Positions 1 to 8,251 of a stretch of DNA of 64,000 nt are shown here, piece after piece; position 1 is the stretch's first letter; each line of letters opens with the position of its first letter. The stretch is taken from the NCBI RefSeq assembly GCF_020023385.1, contig NZ_JAIQCL010000007.1, positions 177,619 through 241,618 of the forward strand. The letters are read 5' to 3'. The position numbers were made by a program, and so were the translations under genes. The stretch is from Planococcus circulans. Its GTDB lineage: Bacteria > Bacillota > Bacilli > Bacillales_A > Planococcaceae. The notes under the pieces were generated by a model. It made no database searches. It saw only the letters and a program-made list of their open reading frames with translations, and was not told the origin of the DNA.

Positions 1-4
1 GAAA

Positions 5-706
5 ATGACGGAAATCGAACGGTTATTGGCAGAAATGAAAGAGCAGGGAACGACGAAAGAATCAGGCTTTTGGAAAAGCACCAAATTGATGATGAGTGTC
101 TGGCGCAATACGTTTCTGGTGCTGATAGCGGTTTTGCTGTTGCTGCTTGTGGCTCTTCCATTGGGCACTTTTTGGATGATCAAAGGCAGCACAGCGACTG
201 AAAGCAAAGGTGCCTTTCTGGAACAGATCCAGGAATTGAACGAGCTGTCCACAGCAGAAGCTTTTTCGAAAGTCATCATTGAACGCGAAGATAATGCAGT
301 ATTCGGGCAGGAAATCGGCTTGGACCTGCCGGGAACGAAACGGCAACTGCTGGTCGTCATACCGGGATCGGTCCGCGCCGGCATTGATTTCTCCAAAGTA
401 TCCGAAGACGATATCATTCTTGACGAAGAAGCCCAGACCGCAACATTGACGTTGCCGCCGGCAGAGTTTCTGGGAGGACCGGAACTGTTCATGGACCAGG
501 TGGAGGTTTATTCGTATGAAGGGCTGTTTCGCAGCGGAACGGACTTTTCTGAGGCCTACGAACTGGCGGAAGAGGCCAAGAACCTGATGTTGGTGGAGAC
601 GGAAGGCCAGGGCGTGCTGCAGACGGCAGAGGCTAATGCAGCGCGTTCGGTCCAGGAGATGTTCGGCTTGGTCGATTATGATGTCACAGTAGAGTTCGAG
701 GAGTGA
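5..706 (+). CDS. DUF4230 family membrane-anchored protein
   Basis: A 233-residue protein with a short charged cytoplasmic N-terminus, one strong hydrophobic segment at about residues 34-58, and an extracytoplasmic remainder. The conserved core reads as the DUF4230 family ([18 protein letters not shown] around residues 115-132, then a beta-strand stretch with TLTLPPAEF). The family has no assigned biochemical role that I know. The start is 4 bases from the window edge, so a longer upstream reading frame cannot be excluded. The stop lies 5 nt before the chosen ung start, and the ung ribosome binding site sits inside its last codons, so the two are probably co-transcribed. Confidence 0.75.
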   Translation: MTEIERLLAEMKEQGTTKESGFWKSTKLMMSVWRNTFLVLIAVLLLLLVALPLGTFWMIKGSTATESKGAFLEQIQELNELSTAEAFSKVIIEREDNAVFGQEIGLDLPGTKRQLLVVIPGSVRAGIDFSKVSEDDIILDEEAQTATLTLPPAEFLGGPELFMDQVEVYSYEGLFRSGTDFSEAYELAEEAKNLMLVETEGQGVLQTAEANAARSVQEMFGLVDYDVTVEFEE

Positions 707-711
707 TGGAT

Positions 712-1386
712 ATGGGCAAACAGATTTTCAACAACGATTGGCAGGACGTCGTGGGCGAAGAATTCGATAAACCGTATTATTTGGAGCTGCGCGAGTTTTT
801 AAAAGAAGAATACGCCAATAAAACAATCTATCCTGCAAAAGAAAATATTTGGTCGGCTTTTGAACACACGGCGTATCAGGATATCAAAGTCGTGATTTTG
901 GGGCAGGATCCGTATCATGGCCCAAACCAGGCGCATGGCCTAAGTTTTTCCGTACAGCCGGGAGTGCCGCATCCGCCGAGCCTGCGCAATATGTTCAAGG
1001 AATTGAAGGAGGATATCGGCTGCGACAAGCCGAAAGACGGCACGTTGACGAAATGGGCCGACCAGGGCGTCCTGATGATGAACACCGTCCTGACGGTCAG
1101 AGCCGGAGAAGCGAATTCGCATCGCAATAAAGGCTGGGAAACGTTTACGGATGAAGTCATCCGCAAATTGTCCGAGCGCGAAGAGCCGATTATTTTTGTG
1201 TTGTGGGGAAAACCTGCCCAAACGAAGAAGCGGCTCATCGACCTCGGAAAGCATGAGGTTCTCGAAGCGCCTCATCCAAGTCCGCTCAGTGCGAGCCGCG
1301 GTTTTTTCGGCAGCCGGCCGTATTCAAAAGTGAACAGTCTGTTACAAAGCCGCGGCCAAACGCCCATCGATTTCTGTTTGGACTGA
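712..1386 (+). CDS. ung: Uracil-DNA glycosylase, family 1
   Basis: Cytosolic base-excision repair enzyme that removes uracil from DNA. The family-1 water-activating motif [18 protein letters not shown] is complete, with the catalytic Asp in QDPYH, and the C-terminal DNA-intercalation loop [14 protein letters not shown] is present. The length of 224 residues is normal for Firmicutes. In-frame starts exist at 703 (GTG) and 706 (ATG), but GAGGAG at 698-703 is spaced correctly only for ATG 712, giving [10 protein letters not shown]. It is followed by ywdI and ywdK, the same grouping as in Bacillus subtilis. Confidence 0.97.
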   Translation: MGKQIFNNDWQDVVGEEFDKPYYLELREFLKEEYANKTIYPAKENIWSAFEHTAYQDIKVVILGQDPYHGPNQAHGLSFSVQPGVPHPPSLRNMFKELKEDIGCDKPKDGTLTKWADQGVLMMNTVLTVRAGEANSHRNKGWETFTDEVIRKLSEREEPIIFVLWGKPAQTKKRLIDLGKHEVLEAPHPSPLSASRGFFGSRPYSKVNSLLQSRGQTPIDFCLD

Positions 1387-1446
1387 CCTGCAGCAGAGCG
1401 TCGTGGTAAACTGGAAGTAATCCAAAAAAGGAGAGGGGGCTGTAAC

Positions 1447-1707
1447 ATGGCCATCGATACCATGCGTATTTTAAATGAAATCGACAAGCACACGACGCGT
1501 GCGCGAGGCGGCCATCCGGCGAAGGTGCGTGAATCTGTCGCGGCCATCCGTGCATTATGCGACCTGCTGCTGGAGGACGATCAACCGGCTGTCGACAAGG
1601 AAACACCGCGCGCCGTGCCGCTTGCTTCCCCTCAGCCGCAGACGGTATCTGCCGTCAATAAGCTGAAAGAAGAAGACGCGAACGGCGATTCGCTGTTTGA
1701 ATTTTAA
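1447..1707 (+). CDS. ywdI: YwdI family protein of unknown function
   Basis: Small 86-residue soluble protein. The first 45 residues (ILNEIDKHTTRARGGHPAKV, then an Ala/Leu-rich helix) match what I recall of the YwdI family, and the C-terminal half is low complexity and Pro/Ala rich. No catalytic motif is visible. AGGAGAGGGGG at about 1429-1439 precedes the ATG. It lies between ung and the DUF423 gene as in B. subtilis, which supports the name but gives no function. Confidence 0.75.
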   Translation: MAIDTMRILNEIDKHTTRARGGHPAKVRESVAAIRALCDLLLEDDQPAVDKETPRAVPLASPQPQTVSAVNKLKEEDANGDSLFEF

Positions 1708-1727
1708 AGGGAAAGAGGAAATGGAAT

Positions 1728-2105
1728 ATGAAGTTTTTCTTGATTGCCGGAGCGGTTAACGCTCTTCTGTCTGTCGCATTTGGCGCGTTTGGCGCACATC
1801 TGCTGGAAGGGCGTGTTGCAGATAAATATTTGGATACATGGCAAACGGCCGTACAATATCAGATGTTCCATGCAGTCGGCTTGATGGTCATCGCGATCCT
1901 CATGAGCTCGTCTCTGCTTGGGCCACTCGGATCATTGAACTGGGCTGGCTATTTGATGCTTGCTGGTATCGTCATTTTTTCAGGGAGTTTATATGTCCTG
2001 AGTTTAACGGGCATCAGCATTCTCGGTGCCATCACGCCAATCGGCGGCGTCGCTTTTATCGCCGCCTGGGTAATGGTCATCATTGCTGCAGTAAAAGCGT
2101 TGTAA
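1728..2105 (+). CDS. ywdK: DUF423 family membrane protein (YwdK)
   Basis: A 125-residue integral membrane protein with four hydrophobic segments. The N-terminal signature ALLSVAFGAFGAHLLEGR followed by WQTAVQYQMFHAVGLM is typical of DUF423/YgdD-like proteins. The biochemical role is unknown. It starts at ATG 1728 after AAAGAGGAAATGG and lies 20 nt after ywdI, so it is the last gene of the ung-ywdI-ywdK group. An intrinsic terminator follows immediately. Confidence 0.9.
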   Translation: MKFFLIAGAVNALLSVAFGAFGAHLLEGRVADKYLDTWQTAVQYQMFHAVGLMVIAILMSSSLLGPLGSLNWAGYLMLAGIVIFSGSLYVLSLTGISILGAITPIGGVAFIAAWVMVIIAAVKAL

Positions 2106-2115
2106 GAATAGGGGA

Positions 2116-2151
2116 AGGGCAATCTGTTTTATGCGGATTGCCCTTTTTTTT
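2116..2151 (+). terminator. Intrinsic terminator after ywdK
   Basis: AGGGCAATC (2116-2124) pairs with GATTGCCCT (2136-2144) around an 11-nt loop, followed by an unbroken T run to 2151. It ends the ung-ywdI-ywdK transcript. Confidence 0.93.
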
Positions 2152-2158
2152 AGGTCGC

Positions 2159-2385
2159 GGACAGTATTTGTGGTCGAATGGACTGTATATTGCTCAAGTC
2201 GGACTGTATATCCAATTAATTGGGAATTCGGCGTATGAAACTGCCGCTGATTTCGCGTCGAGGTGCGGTCTAGGACGTTTGAGGTGCGGAAATGGGTCGG
2301 CGAGGTGCGGTTACACCCGCTTGAGGTGAGGAAATCACTCCTCAAGGTGCGGTCGCAGCCATTCGAAGTGCGGTCGCATACAAAT
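2159..2385. repeat. Degenerate tandem arrays with exact 21-bp period
   Basis: Between the ywdK and hemQ terminators lie two arrays. Three units begin GGACAGTAT or GGACTGTAT at 2159, 2180 and 2201. Six units begin GAGGTGCGG (or GAGGTGAGG, AAGGTGCGG, GAAGTGCGG) at 2260, 2281, 2302, 2323, 2344 and 2365. The first 9 nt of each unit are conserved and the other 12 are nearly unconstrained, while spacing is exactly 21 nt throughout. No plausible gene is present. Function unknown. Confidence 0.85.
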
Positions 2386-2390
2386 CAAAC

Positions 2391-2418
2391 AAAAAAAGCC
2401 GCCCAAAAGGCGGCTTTC
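2391..2418 (-). terminator. Intrinsic terminator of hemQ
   Basis: Read on the minus strand, AAAGCCGCC pairs with GGCGGCTTT across a short loop and continues into a T run (the A run at 2391-2397 on +). It lies 13-40 nt downstream of the hemQ stop. Confidence 0.93.
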
Positions 2419-2430
2419 AGCATGCGTTCA

Positions 2431-3180
2431 TTAAACTTCTAAAAATTTAACGGTTCTTTCGGCATCTAGTCTTGTACCGACATAGAATGAACCGAATTCT
2501 GCGTAACGCGCGCTGACTTCGTCAAAACGCATCTCGTAGATCAGTTTCTTGAATTGAAGAACGTCGTCTGCGAACAAAGTAACGCCCCACTCGTAGTCGT
2601 CAAAGCCGACAGATCCAGAGATGATCTGTTTTACTTTGCCGGCATAGCTGCGGCCGATTTTGCCGTGTGACAGCATCAATTCTTTGCGTGTATCCATTGG
2701 AAGCATGTACCAGTTGTCGTCACCATCGCGGCGTTTGTCCATCGGGTAGAAGCAGATGTACTGTGAACGCTGAAGTTCTGGGTACAGACGCGCACGGACA
2801 TGTGCATTCTGGTAAGGATCTTCGTCGGATTTTCCAGCCAGGTAGTTGGAAAGCTCGACAACTGAAACGTATGAATAGGTAGGAACTGTATAAGCGATCA
2901 ATGTCAGCTTATTGTATTCCGTTTCAAGTTCGTTCAATTCGTCCATTGTTTCACGCAGCATCATCAGCATCAAGTCAGCTTTTTGGCCAACAATTGAATA
3001 CAAAGCATGTGCGCCGGTTTTATTTTCATCGGCTTGGTTGATTTTGTCCATAAATGCCTGGAATTCGTCGATCGCGAATTGGCGCTCTTCTTCCGTCAGC
3101 ATTTTCCACGTTACCCAATCCATCGACCGGAAATCGTGCAGGACGTACCAGCCGTCTAATGTAATCGCTGCTTCATTCAT
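2431..3180 (-). CDS. hemQ: Coproheme decarboxylase (HemQ, chlorite-dismutase fold)
   Basis: Last enzyme of the Gram-positive coproporphyrin-dependent heme pathway; it oxidatively decarboxylates coproheme to heme b in the cytosol. The 249 residues have the normal family length. Tyr145 (in FYPMDKRR) and His172 (in [12 protein letters not shown]) fall at the positions of the catalytic tyrosine and proximal heme ligand described for Firmicutes HemQ. AAAGGAGTG precedes the ATG on the minus strand. It is divergent from lipL. In B. subtilis pta lies between these two genes; here it does not. Confidence 0.96.
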   Translation of the reverse strand: MNEAAITLDGWYVLHDFRSMDWVTWKMLTEEERQFAIDEFQAFMDKINQADENKTGAHALYSIVGQKADLMLMMLRETMDELNELETEYNKLTLIAYTVPTYSYVSVVELSNYLAGKSDEDPYQNAHVRARLYPELQRSQYICFYPMDKRRDGDDNWYMLPMDTRKELMLSHGKIGRSYAGKVKQIISGSVGFDDYEWGVTLFADDVLQFKKLIYEMRFDEVSARYAEFGSFYVGTRLDAERTVKFLEV

Positions 3181-3355
3181 TACTCAAACACTCCTTTTAA
3201 TGTAAATCTCTCACCACTCAGTTTATCACAACCCCTCATCAACTTCCTTTAAAACTAATGGCTGTCACCAATTTGACATGACGCGCACGGGTTTTCAGCA
3301 ACAGCCGAAAAGGGTAAACTGAAGACAAGCAATTGCAGAAAGAGGAGAAGGAAGC

Positions 3356-4177
3356 ATGCCGTTATTTTTTGAAGAAACAGCCTGGCGTTTTTGGGACCAG
3401 TCCCTCAGCGCCAAAAACCGCTCTGCACTCGAGTCGTTCGCAGCGGATGACACTTTATGTGAATTGGTTGGATCGGGAAAAAGCGCCCCGACCGTCCGCA
3501 CATGGGTGCACGACGATACTGTAGTATTGGGCATCCAGGATCACCGGCTGCCGCACATTGATGAAGGGATGGACGCTTTGAGAGCACGTGGGTTTTCCCC
3601 GATTATCCGCAATTCAGGCGGGCTCGCGGTTGTGCTGGACGCTGGTGTCCTGAACATTTCGCTCGTTCTGTCGGAAAAGGACAACGCCATCGACATTCCA
3701 GCAGGGTACGAATTGATGCTTGACTTGGTGCGTGAGCTGTTTCCGGAAGCCACAATCGATGCCTACGAAATCGTCGGCTCGTACTGTCCGGGGTCCTATG
3801 ACCTGAGCATTGGCGGCCGGAAGTTCGCCGGCATCTCGCAGCGCCGGATTCGCCGCGGAATTGCCGTACAAGTTTACCTGTGCGTTGAAGGCAGCGGTTC
3901 AGAACGCGCAGAAGTCATCCGCGATTTTTACGAAGCGGGACTGCAGGGAGAAGAAACGAAATTCACTTACCCGGAAATAAAACCGGAGACGATGGCATCG
4001 CTCAGTGAGCTGCTGGAAAGAAACATTACCGTTCAGGAAGTGGTGCTGGACCTCCATGCTTTAATGGGAGAACCCGCACCGATGCCCCTGCAGCAGGATG
4101 AGACGGAACTGTACGGTTTTTATTTGAAACGCGTTGTCGAACGCAATAGCAAAATGCTGGAACGCCCTCTTGAATAG
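3356..4177 (+). CDS. lipL: Octanoyl-[GcvH]:protein N-octanoyltransferase (LipL)
   Basis: Amidotransferase that moves octanoyl or lipoyl groups from GcvH to E2 subunits of 2-oxoacid dehydrogenases in the Firmicute lipoate pathway. The 273-residue protein has the biotin/lipoate ligase-like fold, with RNSGGLAVVLDAG near residue 86 and the key block SYCPGSYDLSIGGRKFAGIS. Cys144 corresponds to the acyl-accepting cysteine, and the conserved Lys is in GGRKFAG. A ligase would lack this cysteine, which favours LipL over LplA. The start follows AGAGGAGAAGG. Confidence 0.93.
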   Translation: MPLFFEETAWRFWDQSLSAKNRSALESFAADDTLCELVGSGKSAPTVRTWVHDDTVVLGIQDHRLPHIDEGMDALRARGFSPIIRNSGGLAVVLDAGVLNISLVLSEKDNAIDIPAGYELMLDLVRELFPEATIDAYEIVGSYCPGSYDLSIGGRKFAGISQRRIRRGIAVQVYLCVEGSGSERAEVIRDFYEAGLQGEETKFTYPEIKPETMASLSELLERNITVQEVVLDLHALMGEPAPMPLQQDETELYGFYLKRVVERNSKMLERPLE

Positions 4178-4231
4178 AAGAGAGGCGCTGGTGTAGAATA
4201 GCTGGTACATGAAAAATCTGGAGGTGCGCAA

Positions 4232-5536
4232 GTGAGCTACGCAACGCAAAAGTTAGCTGAGGAAAAAGTCTTCAAAGATCCGGTTCACCGATATATCCAC
4301 GTGCGCGACCAAGTGATTTGGGATCTGATCAATTCGCGTGAAGTTCAGCGTTTGCGCAGGATCAAGCAATTGGGCACCTCGTATTTAGTATTCCACGGCG
4401 CGGAACACAGCCGTTTCAACCACTCGCTGGGCGTTTACGAAATTGTCCGCCGGATTTCGGATGATATTTTCCACGGCCGTCCAGAATGGGATGAAAGCGA
4501 ACGCTTGGTGGTTTTGTGTGCGGCGCTTCTCCATGACTTGGGCCATGGCCCGTTTTCGCATTCATTTGAAAAAGTCTTTTCTGTCGACCATGAGGAATTC
4601 ACGCGGGAAATCCTGCTTGGGGATACCGAGGTCAATGAAATCCTGTTGAAGGTGTCCGCTGAATTTCCAAAAAAAGTTGCGGAAGTCATTGCCAAAACGT
4701 ATTCGAATAAACAAGTCGTTTCATTGATTTCCAGCCAGATCGATGCAGACCGCATGGATTATCTCCAGCGGGATGCGTATTATACAGGGGTTTCCTACGG
4801 ACATTTTGATATGGAACGGATTCTCCGCGTCATGCGTCCGCTGGATGACCAGGTGGTCATCAAGTCGAGCGGCATGCACGCTGTCGAAGATTACATCATG
4901 AGCCGGTACCAGATGTACTGGCAAGTCTATTTCCATCCGGTTGCCCGCAGTGCAGAAGTGATTTTGCGCAAGATTCTGCAGCGCGCGAAGGAATTGAGTG
5001 AAAGCGGCTATAAATTCGAACAGCCGCCGACGCATTTTTTGGCATTTTTCGACCGGAGCTTTACGCTGAAAGAATATTTGGCGCTCGATGAAGGCGTGCT
5101 GATGACCTATTTCCAATTGTGGATGACCGAACGCGATCCGATTCTATCAGACCTGTGCGACCGCTTCGTCAACCGGCGCCTGTTCCAGTATGTCGATTTT
5201 GACCCGGGCAAGGACTATAAAAAGCTTGGCGAGTTGGCTCAGCTGTTCCATTCTGCCGGCATCGACCCGGAATATTATTTGATAGACGACTCGACATCCG
5301 ACCTGCCCTACGATTTCTATCGTCCGGGAGAGGAAGAAGAGCGCCTGCCGATCCATTTGTTGATGCCGAATGGCGACATCAAGGAATTATCGCGCTTGTC
5401 CCAGATTGTAGATGCCATTTCAGGCAAGCGCAGAACCGATTATAAATTGTATTTTCCAGCTGAGCTATTGATCGACGGCAAGAAAACAGCCATCAAACAG
5501 CAGATTTTGGAAATGCTTCGAGAAGGAGGGCTCTAG
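4232..5536 (+). CDS. ywfO: HD-domain phosphohydrolase (YwfO, dGTPase-like)
   Basis: A 434-residue HD-superfamily protein. Metal ligands are visible as NHSLG (His64), HDLGHGPFSHSFE (His101, Asp102) and a downstream SSQIDADRMDYL Asp. This arrangement belongs to the dNTP triphosphohydrolase/SAMHD1-like branch, so a nucleotide triphosphohydrolase activity is inferred. The start is GTG at 4232, 5 nt after GGAGGTG. It abuts ywgA with no gap, and the same pair occurs in B. subtilis. Confidence 0.88.
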   Translation: MSYATQKLAEEKVFKDPVHRYIHVRDQVIWDLINSREVQRLRRIKQLGTSYLVFHGAEHSRFNHSLGVYEIVRRISDDIFHGRPEWDESERLVVLCAALLHDLGHGPFSHSFEKVFSVDHEEFTREILLGDTEVNEILLKVSAEFPKKVAEVIAKTYSNKQVVSLISSQIDADRMDYLQRDAYYTGVSYGHFDMERILRVMRPLDDQVVIKSSGMHAVEDYIMSRYQMYWQVYFHPVARSAEVILRKILQRAKELSESGYKFEQPPTHFLAFFDRSFTLKEYLALDEGVLMTYFQLWMTERDPILSDLCDRFVNRRLFQYVDFDPGKDYKKLGELAQLFHSAGIDPEYYLIDDSTSDLPYDFYRPGEEEERLPIHLLMPNGDIKELSRLSQIVDAISGKRRTDYKLYFPAELLIDGKKTAIKQQILEMLREGGL

Positions 5537-6031
5537 TTGCTCCAGGAACATGCAAAAATTGTGGACTTTATTGCCGCAGCGGAAGGTGTTACCGGCCGCA
5601 AGAAACTACAGAAAATGATCTACATAATGAAAAAGATGGACCTGCCGTTTCAGGAAAAATACGAATTTCATATTTATGGGCCGTACTCGGAAGAATTGAC
5701 TGCCCGTGTACACGAATTATGCGATATGGGTTTTTTGACGGAAGCGTTGGAGGACAAAGGCTCGTACGTTCAATATAAATACACCGTTACAGCAGAAGGC
5801 ATGGAATTCCGCAAAGTGTTGGGCAAATCCGTTTTGGATAATCCATCGACTGCAGGGAAACTGAATGCCAAAAGCGGGCGATTCCTGGAATTGACCGCGA
5901 CTCTCCTGTATTTCGACAATTTGAATCGTCAGGAACAAATCGACAAGCTGCATGTCGTCAAAGGGAAATTGAACTTTACGGCAGAGGAAATCGATGAAGC
6001 ATTCGCTTTTATTGAAGGATTGCGCTCTTAA
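5537..6031 (+). CDS. ywgA: YwgA family protein
   Basis: A 164-residue soluble protein that begins with TTG immediately after the ywfO stop and uses GAAGGAGGG at the end of ywfO, so translational coupling is likely. It has an N-terminal segment GVTGRKKLQKMIYIMKKM followed by FHIYGPYSEELTARVHELCDMG, which looks like a winged-helix or antitoxin-like SocA/Panacea-type fold. That last point is only an impression. Known only as the conserved partner of YwfO. Confidence 0.8.
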   Translation: MLQEHAKIVDFIAAAEGVTGRKKLQKMIYIMKKMDLPFQEKYEFHIYGPYSEELTARVHELCDMGFLTEALEDKGSYVQYKYTVTAEGMEFRKVLGKSVLDNPSTAGKLNAKSGRFLELTATLLYFDNLNRQEQIDKLHVVKGKLNFTAEEIDEAFAFIEGLRS

Positions 6032-6046
6032 GAGAATTGGAAATGA

Positions 6047-6073
6047 AAAAAGCTCCCGTTATGGGAGCTTTTG
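6047..6073 (+). terminator. Intrinsic terminator after ywgA
   Basis: AAAAGCTCCC and GGGAGCTTTT form a stem around a short loop. The flanking A and T runs make it potentially bidirectional. Confidence 0.9.
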
Positions 6074-6087
6074 AGTAATAGAGGTTG

Positions 6088-6217
6088 ATTTTCTTTTGGT
6101 GTCCAGCTGCAATGGCCAACTCTTCGGGTCATAAGTCAACCCGGCTGTGTGCCAAAGAGCGCCACTTCGCCGGTCTGCCTTATGCCTTTCAGAGCTGAAC
6201 GGCCATTTCCGCTCCTC
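6088..6217 (-). repeat. Family A structured repeat, single copy
   Basis: Read on the minus strand, the element starts right after the ywhB stop codon as GAGGAGCGGAAATGGCC and ends near GCAGCTGGACACC. It shows the family helices: ATGGCC/GGCCAT (P1), AGCTCT/AGAGTT (P2), CATAAG/CTTATG (P3) and CCGGC/GCCGG (P4). The terminal hairpin (P5) is imperfect. It could act as the 3' end of the ywhB transcript. Confidence 0.85.
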
Positions 6218-6403
6218 TTACTGATCGCTGAACAGTTTGCCTTTTGTGCCGTAATCGGTTTTTTTCATGTCCTCGATAAAGACGGTGACATTTTCGATCG
6301 GTGCGCCTGTTGTTTCAGAAACAGCTTCAGATACCTTCTCGACTAGTGCGCGTTTTTGGTCTTCTGTGCGGCCTTCGAGCATTTTTACAGTTACGTATGG
6401 CAT
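6218..6403 (-). CDS. ywhB: 4-oxalocrotonate tautomerase family protein
   Basis: A 61-residue protein of the 4-OT/MIF superfamily, which enolises 2-oxo acids such as 2-hydroxymuconate using an N-terminal proline. The start is set at 6403 because this yields MPYVTVKMLEGR, exposing the catalytic Pro1 after methionine removal. A longer in-frame N-terminus would bury it. Conserved GRTEDQKRALV and VTVFIEDM blocks are present. Native substrate unknown. Divergent from ywhD; an AAAAGGAG site lies 11 nt before the start. Confidence 0.88.
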   Translation of the reverse strand: MPYVTVKMLEGRTEDQKRALVEKVSEAVSETTGAPIENVTVFIEDMKKTDYGTKGKLFSDQ

Positions 6404-6464
6404 AATGGATACAGCTCCTTTTCTTGAGAATACTATCATCATAGCAGAACGGAGGATTCAGACA

Positions 6465-6983
6465 ATGGCGAATGAAGAAAAACCAAAACAAAAAGTAGGC
6501 TTCACCATCATAAAGAACGATCCAACGGACGGCCATAAAGGCTACGGCATCGGTTCCTTGTCACTGGAAAACGTATCACCACTATTCATCGATGTGGAAG
6601 AACAGGAAGCTTTTATTGATATCGGTGCCATGCATGCCCGCAGTGAAGTGGAGCGCGGCATCAAGTTCACCACCAACCCGGAAGATTCTGCCGGCGGCAA
6701 AGATTATTGGCTCGTGTGGATCACCATCGATTACAATCCGGAAGGTCCTTATTACGCGGGAGTTGCAGCATGCGAAATGGTGGTCAACCGTGAGAAACGG
6801 CGTGGTTATAAAATTCTGGCTGATCATGTCAATCGCATGGACAAGTCGATGAAGCGCAAAATCCTTGTTGAACAAATGGATGAACCATCGAAAAAAGTGC
6901 TTGCTGAATACTTGGAGAGCCATAACCCCGAAATGTGGCAGCGTAGCTCAGAACAGCTTCATCAGGACCTTGGCCGAAAGTAA
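6465..6983 (+). CDS. ywhD: YwhD family protein
   Basis: A 172-residue soluble protein matching the YwhD family: basic, lysine-rich N-terminus, then GFTIIKNDPTDGHKGYG, FIDIGAMHARSEVERG and a hydrophobic core around DYWLVWITIDYN. ATG 6465 was chosen because CGGAGGA sits 8 nt upstream; a longer in-frame extension runs antisense into ywhB and has no ribosome binding site. No enzymatic motif recognised. Confidence 0.85.
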   Translation: MANEEKPKQKVGFTIIKNDPTDGHKGYGIGSLSLENVSPLFIDVEEQEAFIDIGAMHARSEVERGIKFTTNPEDSAGGKDYWLVWITIDYNPEGPYYAGVAACEMVVNREKRRGYKILADHVNRMDKSMKRKILVEQMDEPSKKVLAEYLESHNPEMWQRSSEQLHQDLGRK

Positions 6984-7238
6984 AGAACACAGCTTGGCCA
7001 ATAAAAGATGAGAATGTCAAAGCAGAATATCTATTAAAAATGCAGTTTTTTGAACAGAATGTGACATTTCTATTTGCTTCCAATGGATGGTTGAAGTTGT
7101 CTATAAAAGGCAGTACACTAGAAATACAGCTTTTCAATAGAAAGCTAGGACACCTGGTAGCGAGCAAGTGCCATGAGCCATTGAGATTAAAACCCAAGCC
7201 CAATGCCTCATGTCTCTTTCTCTGCACCATCAGGCTTT
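6984..7238. other. Intergenic DNA, nothing recognised
   Basis: About 250 bp between ywhD and a large hairpin. Only short, non-conserved reading frames are present and no repeat-family copy was seen. In B. subtilis a penicillin-binding protein gene (pbpG/ywhE) sits near this position; I see no recognisable remnant of it here. Confidence 0.5.
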
Positions 7239-7289
7239 AAAAAGGTTTTCTGTGAAGGGAAAAACATTCCCTGTACAGGAAACCTTTTT
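7239..7289. terminator. Large bidirectional terminator hairpin
   Basis: AAAAAGGTTTTCTGT (from 7239) pairs with ACAGGAAACCTTTTT (to 7289), extended by AGGGAA/TTCCCT around a 5-nt loop, for about 23 bp of nearly continuous stem. A and T runs at both ends suit termination on either strand. Confidence 0.85.
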
Positions 7290-7340
7290 AGTTGGAGTGT
7301 AACGCCACTTTCAACGGGTAAAGAGGAGTATAAAAAAATA

Positions 7341-7368
7341 TTGCACTTTCACCGAAAACACTTATACT
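7341..7368 (+). promoter_or_regulatory. Sigma-A promoter of speE-speB
   Basis: TTGCAC (7341-7346), 16-nt spacer, TATACT (7363-7368), about 46 nt before the speE start. Confidence 0.65.
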
Positions 7369-7414
7369 TTTTTAAGGTGGATTTGATTTAGATTGAAAAG
7401 GAGTTTGATTATAG

Positions 7415-8248
7415 ATGGCAGGATTTTGGTATACAGAAAAACAGACAGAGAATTTCGGGATTACAATGAAAATCAACAAGACGCTTCATACGGAGCAAAC
7501 GGAATTTCAATACCTTGAAATGGCGGAAACAGCAGAATGGGGCAATATGCTGTTCTTGGATGGCATGGTCATGACCTCTGAAAAGGACGAATTCGTCTAC
7601 CATGAAATGGTGGCACACGTGCCATTGTTCACGCATCCGAACCCGGAAAATGTATTGGTTGTCGGTGGCGGTGATGGCGGTGTCATCCGCGAGATCCTGA
7701 AGCATCCGTCTGTCAAGAAAGCGACGCTCGTGGACATTGACGGAAAAGTGATCGAGTACTCGAAAAAATTCCTGCCAAGCATTGCATCAGGTTTGGAAGA
7801 TTCACGCGTGGAAGTGATTGTCGGCGACGGTTTCATGCACATCGCGGAATCTGAAAACGAATTCGATGTCATCATGGTGGATTCAACCGAACCGGTCGGA
7901 CCGGCAGTGAACCTGTTCTCGAAAGGCTTCTATGCAGGCATTTCGAAAGCCTTGAAAGAAGACGGCATCTTTGTGGCGCAATCCGACAACCCTTGGTTCA
8001 AAGCGGATCTGATCAAGCAGGTACAGAGCGATGTGAAGGAAATCTTCCCGATCACCAAGCTGTATTTGGCGAACATCCCGACTTACCCAAGCGGTCTGTG
8101 GGCATTCACAATCGGTTCGAAGAAATACAACCCGCTGGAAGTTCCGGCTGAGCGTTTCCATGAAATCGATACAAAATACTATACGCCTGAGCTGCATAAC
8201 GCCGCTTTCGTGTTGCCTAAATTCGTGAAAGATCTGACAGGAGAGTAA
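7415..8248 (+). CDS. speE: Spermidine synthase
   Basis: Aminopropyltransferase that makes spermidine from putrescine and decarboxylated S-adenosylmethionine in the cytosol. The 277 residues have the standard bacterial length. Motifs include [22 protein letters not shown] in the N-terminal beta domain, the nucleotide-binding [16 protein letters not shown] near residue 85, the acidic VDIDGKVI and the catalytic-loop [10 protein letters not shown]. The start follows AAAAGGAG. speB follows after 3 nt, so both steps of the agmatine route from agmatine to spermidine are co-transcribed. Confidence 0.97.
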   Translation: MAGFWYTEKQTENFGITMKINKTLHTEQTEFQYLEMAETAEWGNMLFLDGMVMTSEKDEFVYHEMVAHVPLFTHPNPENVLVVGGGDGGVIREILKHPSVKKATLVDIDGKVIEYSKKFLPSIASGLEDSRVEVIVGDGFMHIAESENEFDVIMVDSTEPVGPAVNLFSKGFYAGISKALKEDGIFVAQSDNPWFKADLIKQVQSDVKEIFPITKLYLANIPTYPSGLWAFTIGSKKYNPLEVPAERFHEIDTKYYTPELHNAAFVLPKFVKDLTGE

Positions 8249-8251
8249 ACG

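Noticed and set aside
2159..2385. Possible CRISPR array in the 21-bp periodic region (also at 35758 and 36026)
   Set aside because: Unit length is far too short, there is no repeat-spacer alternation with 25-40 nt identical repeats, and no cas gene is present.
7040..7391. Short frames in the 430-bp ywhD-speE gap
   Set aside because: One runs through the terminator hairpin, none has a ribosome binding site, and no family is recognisable.
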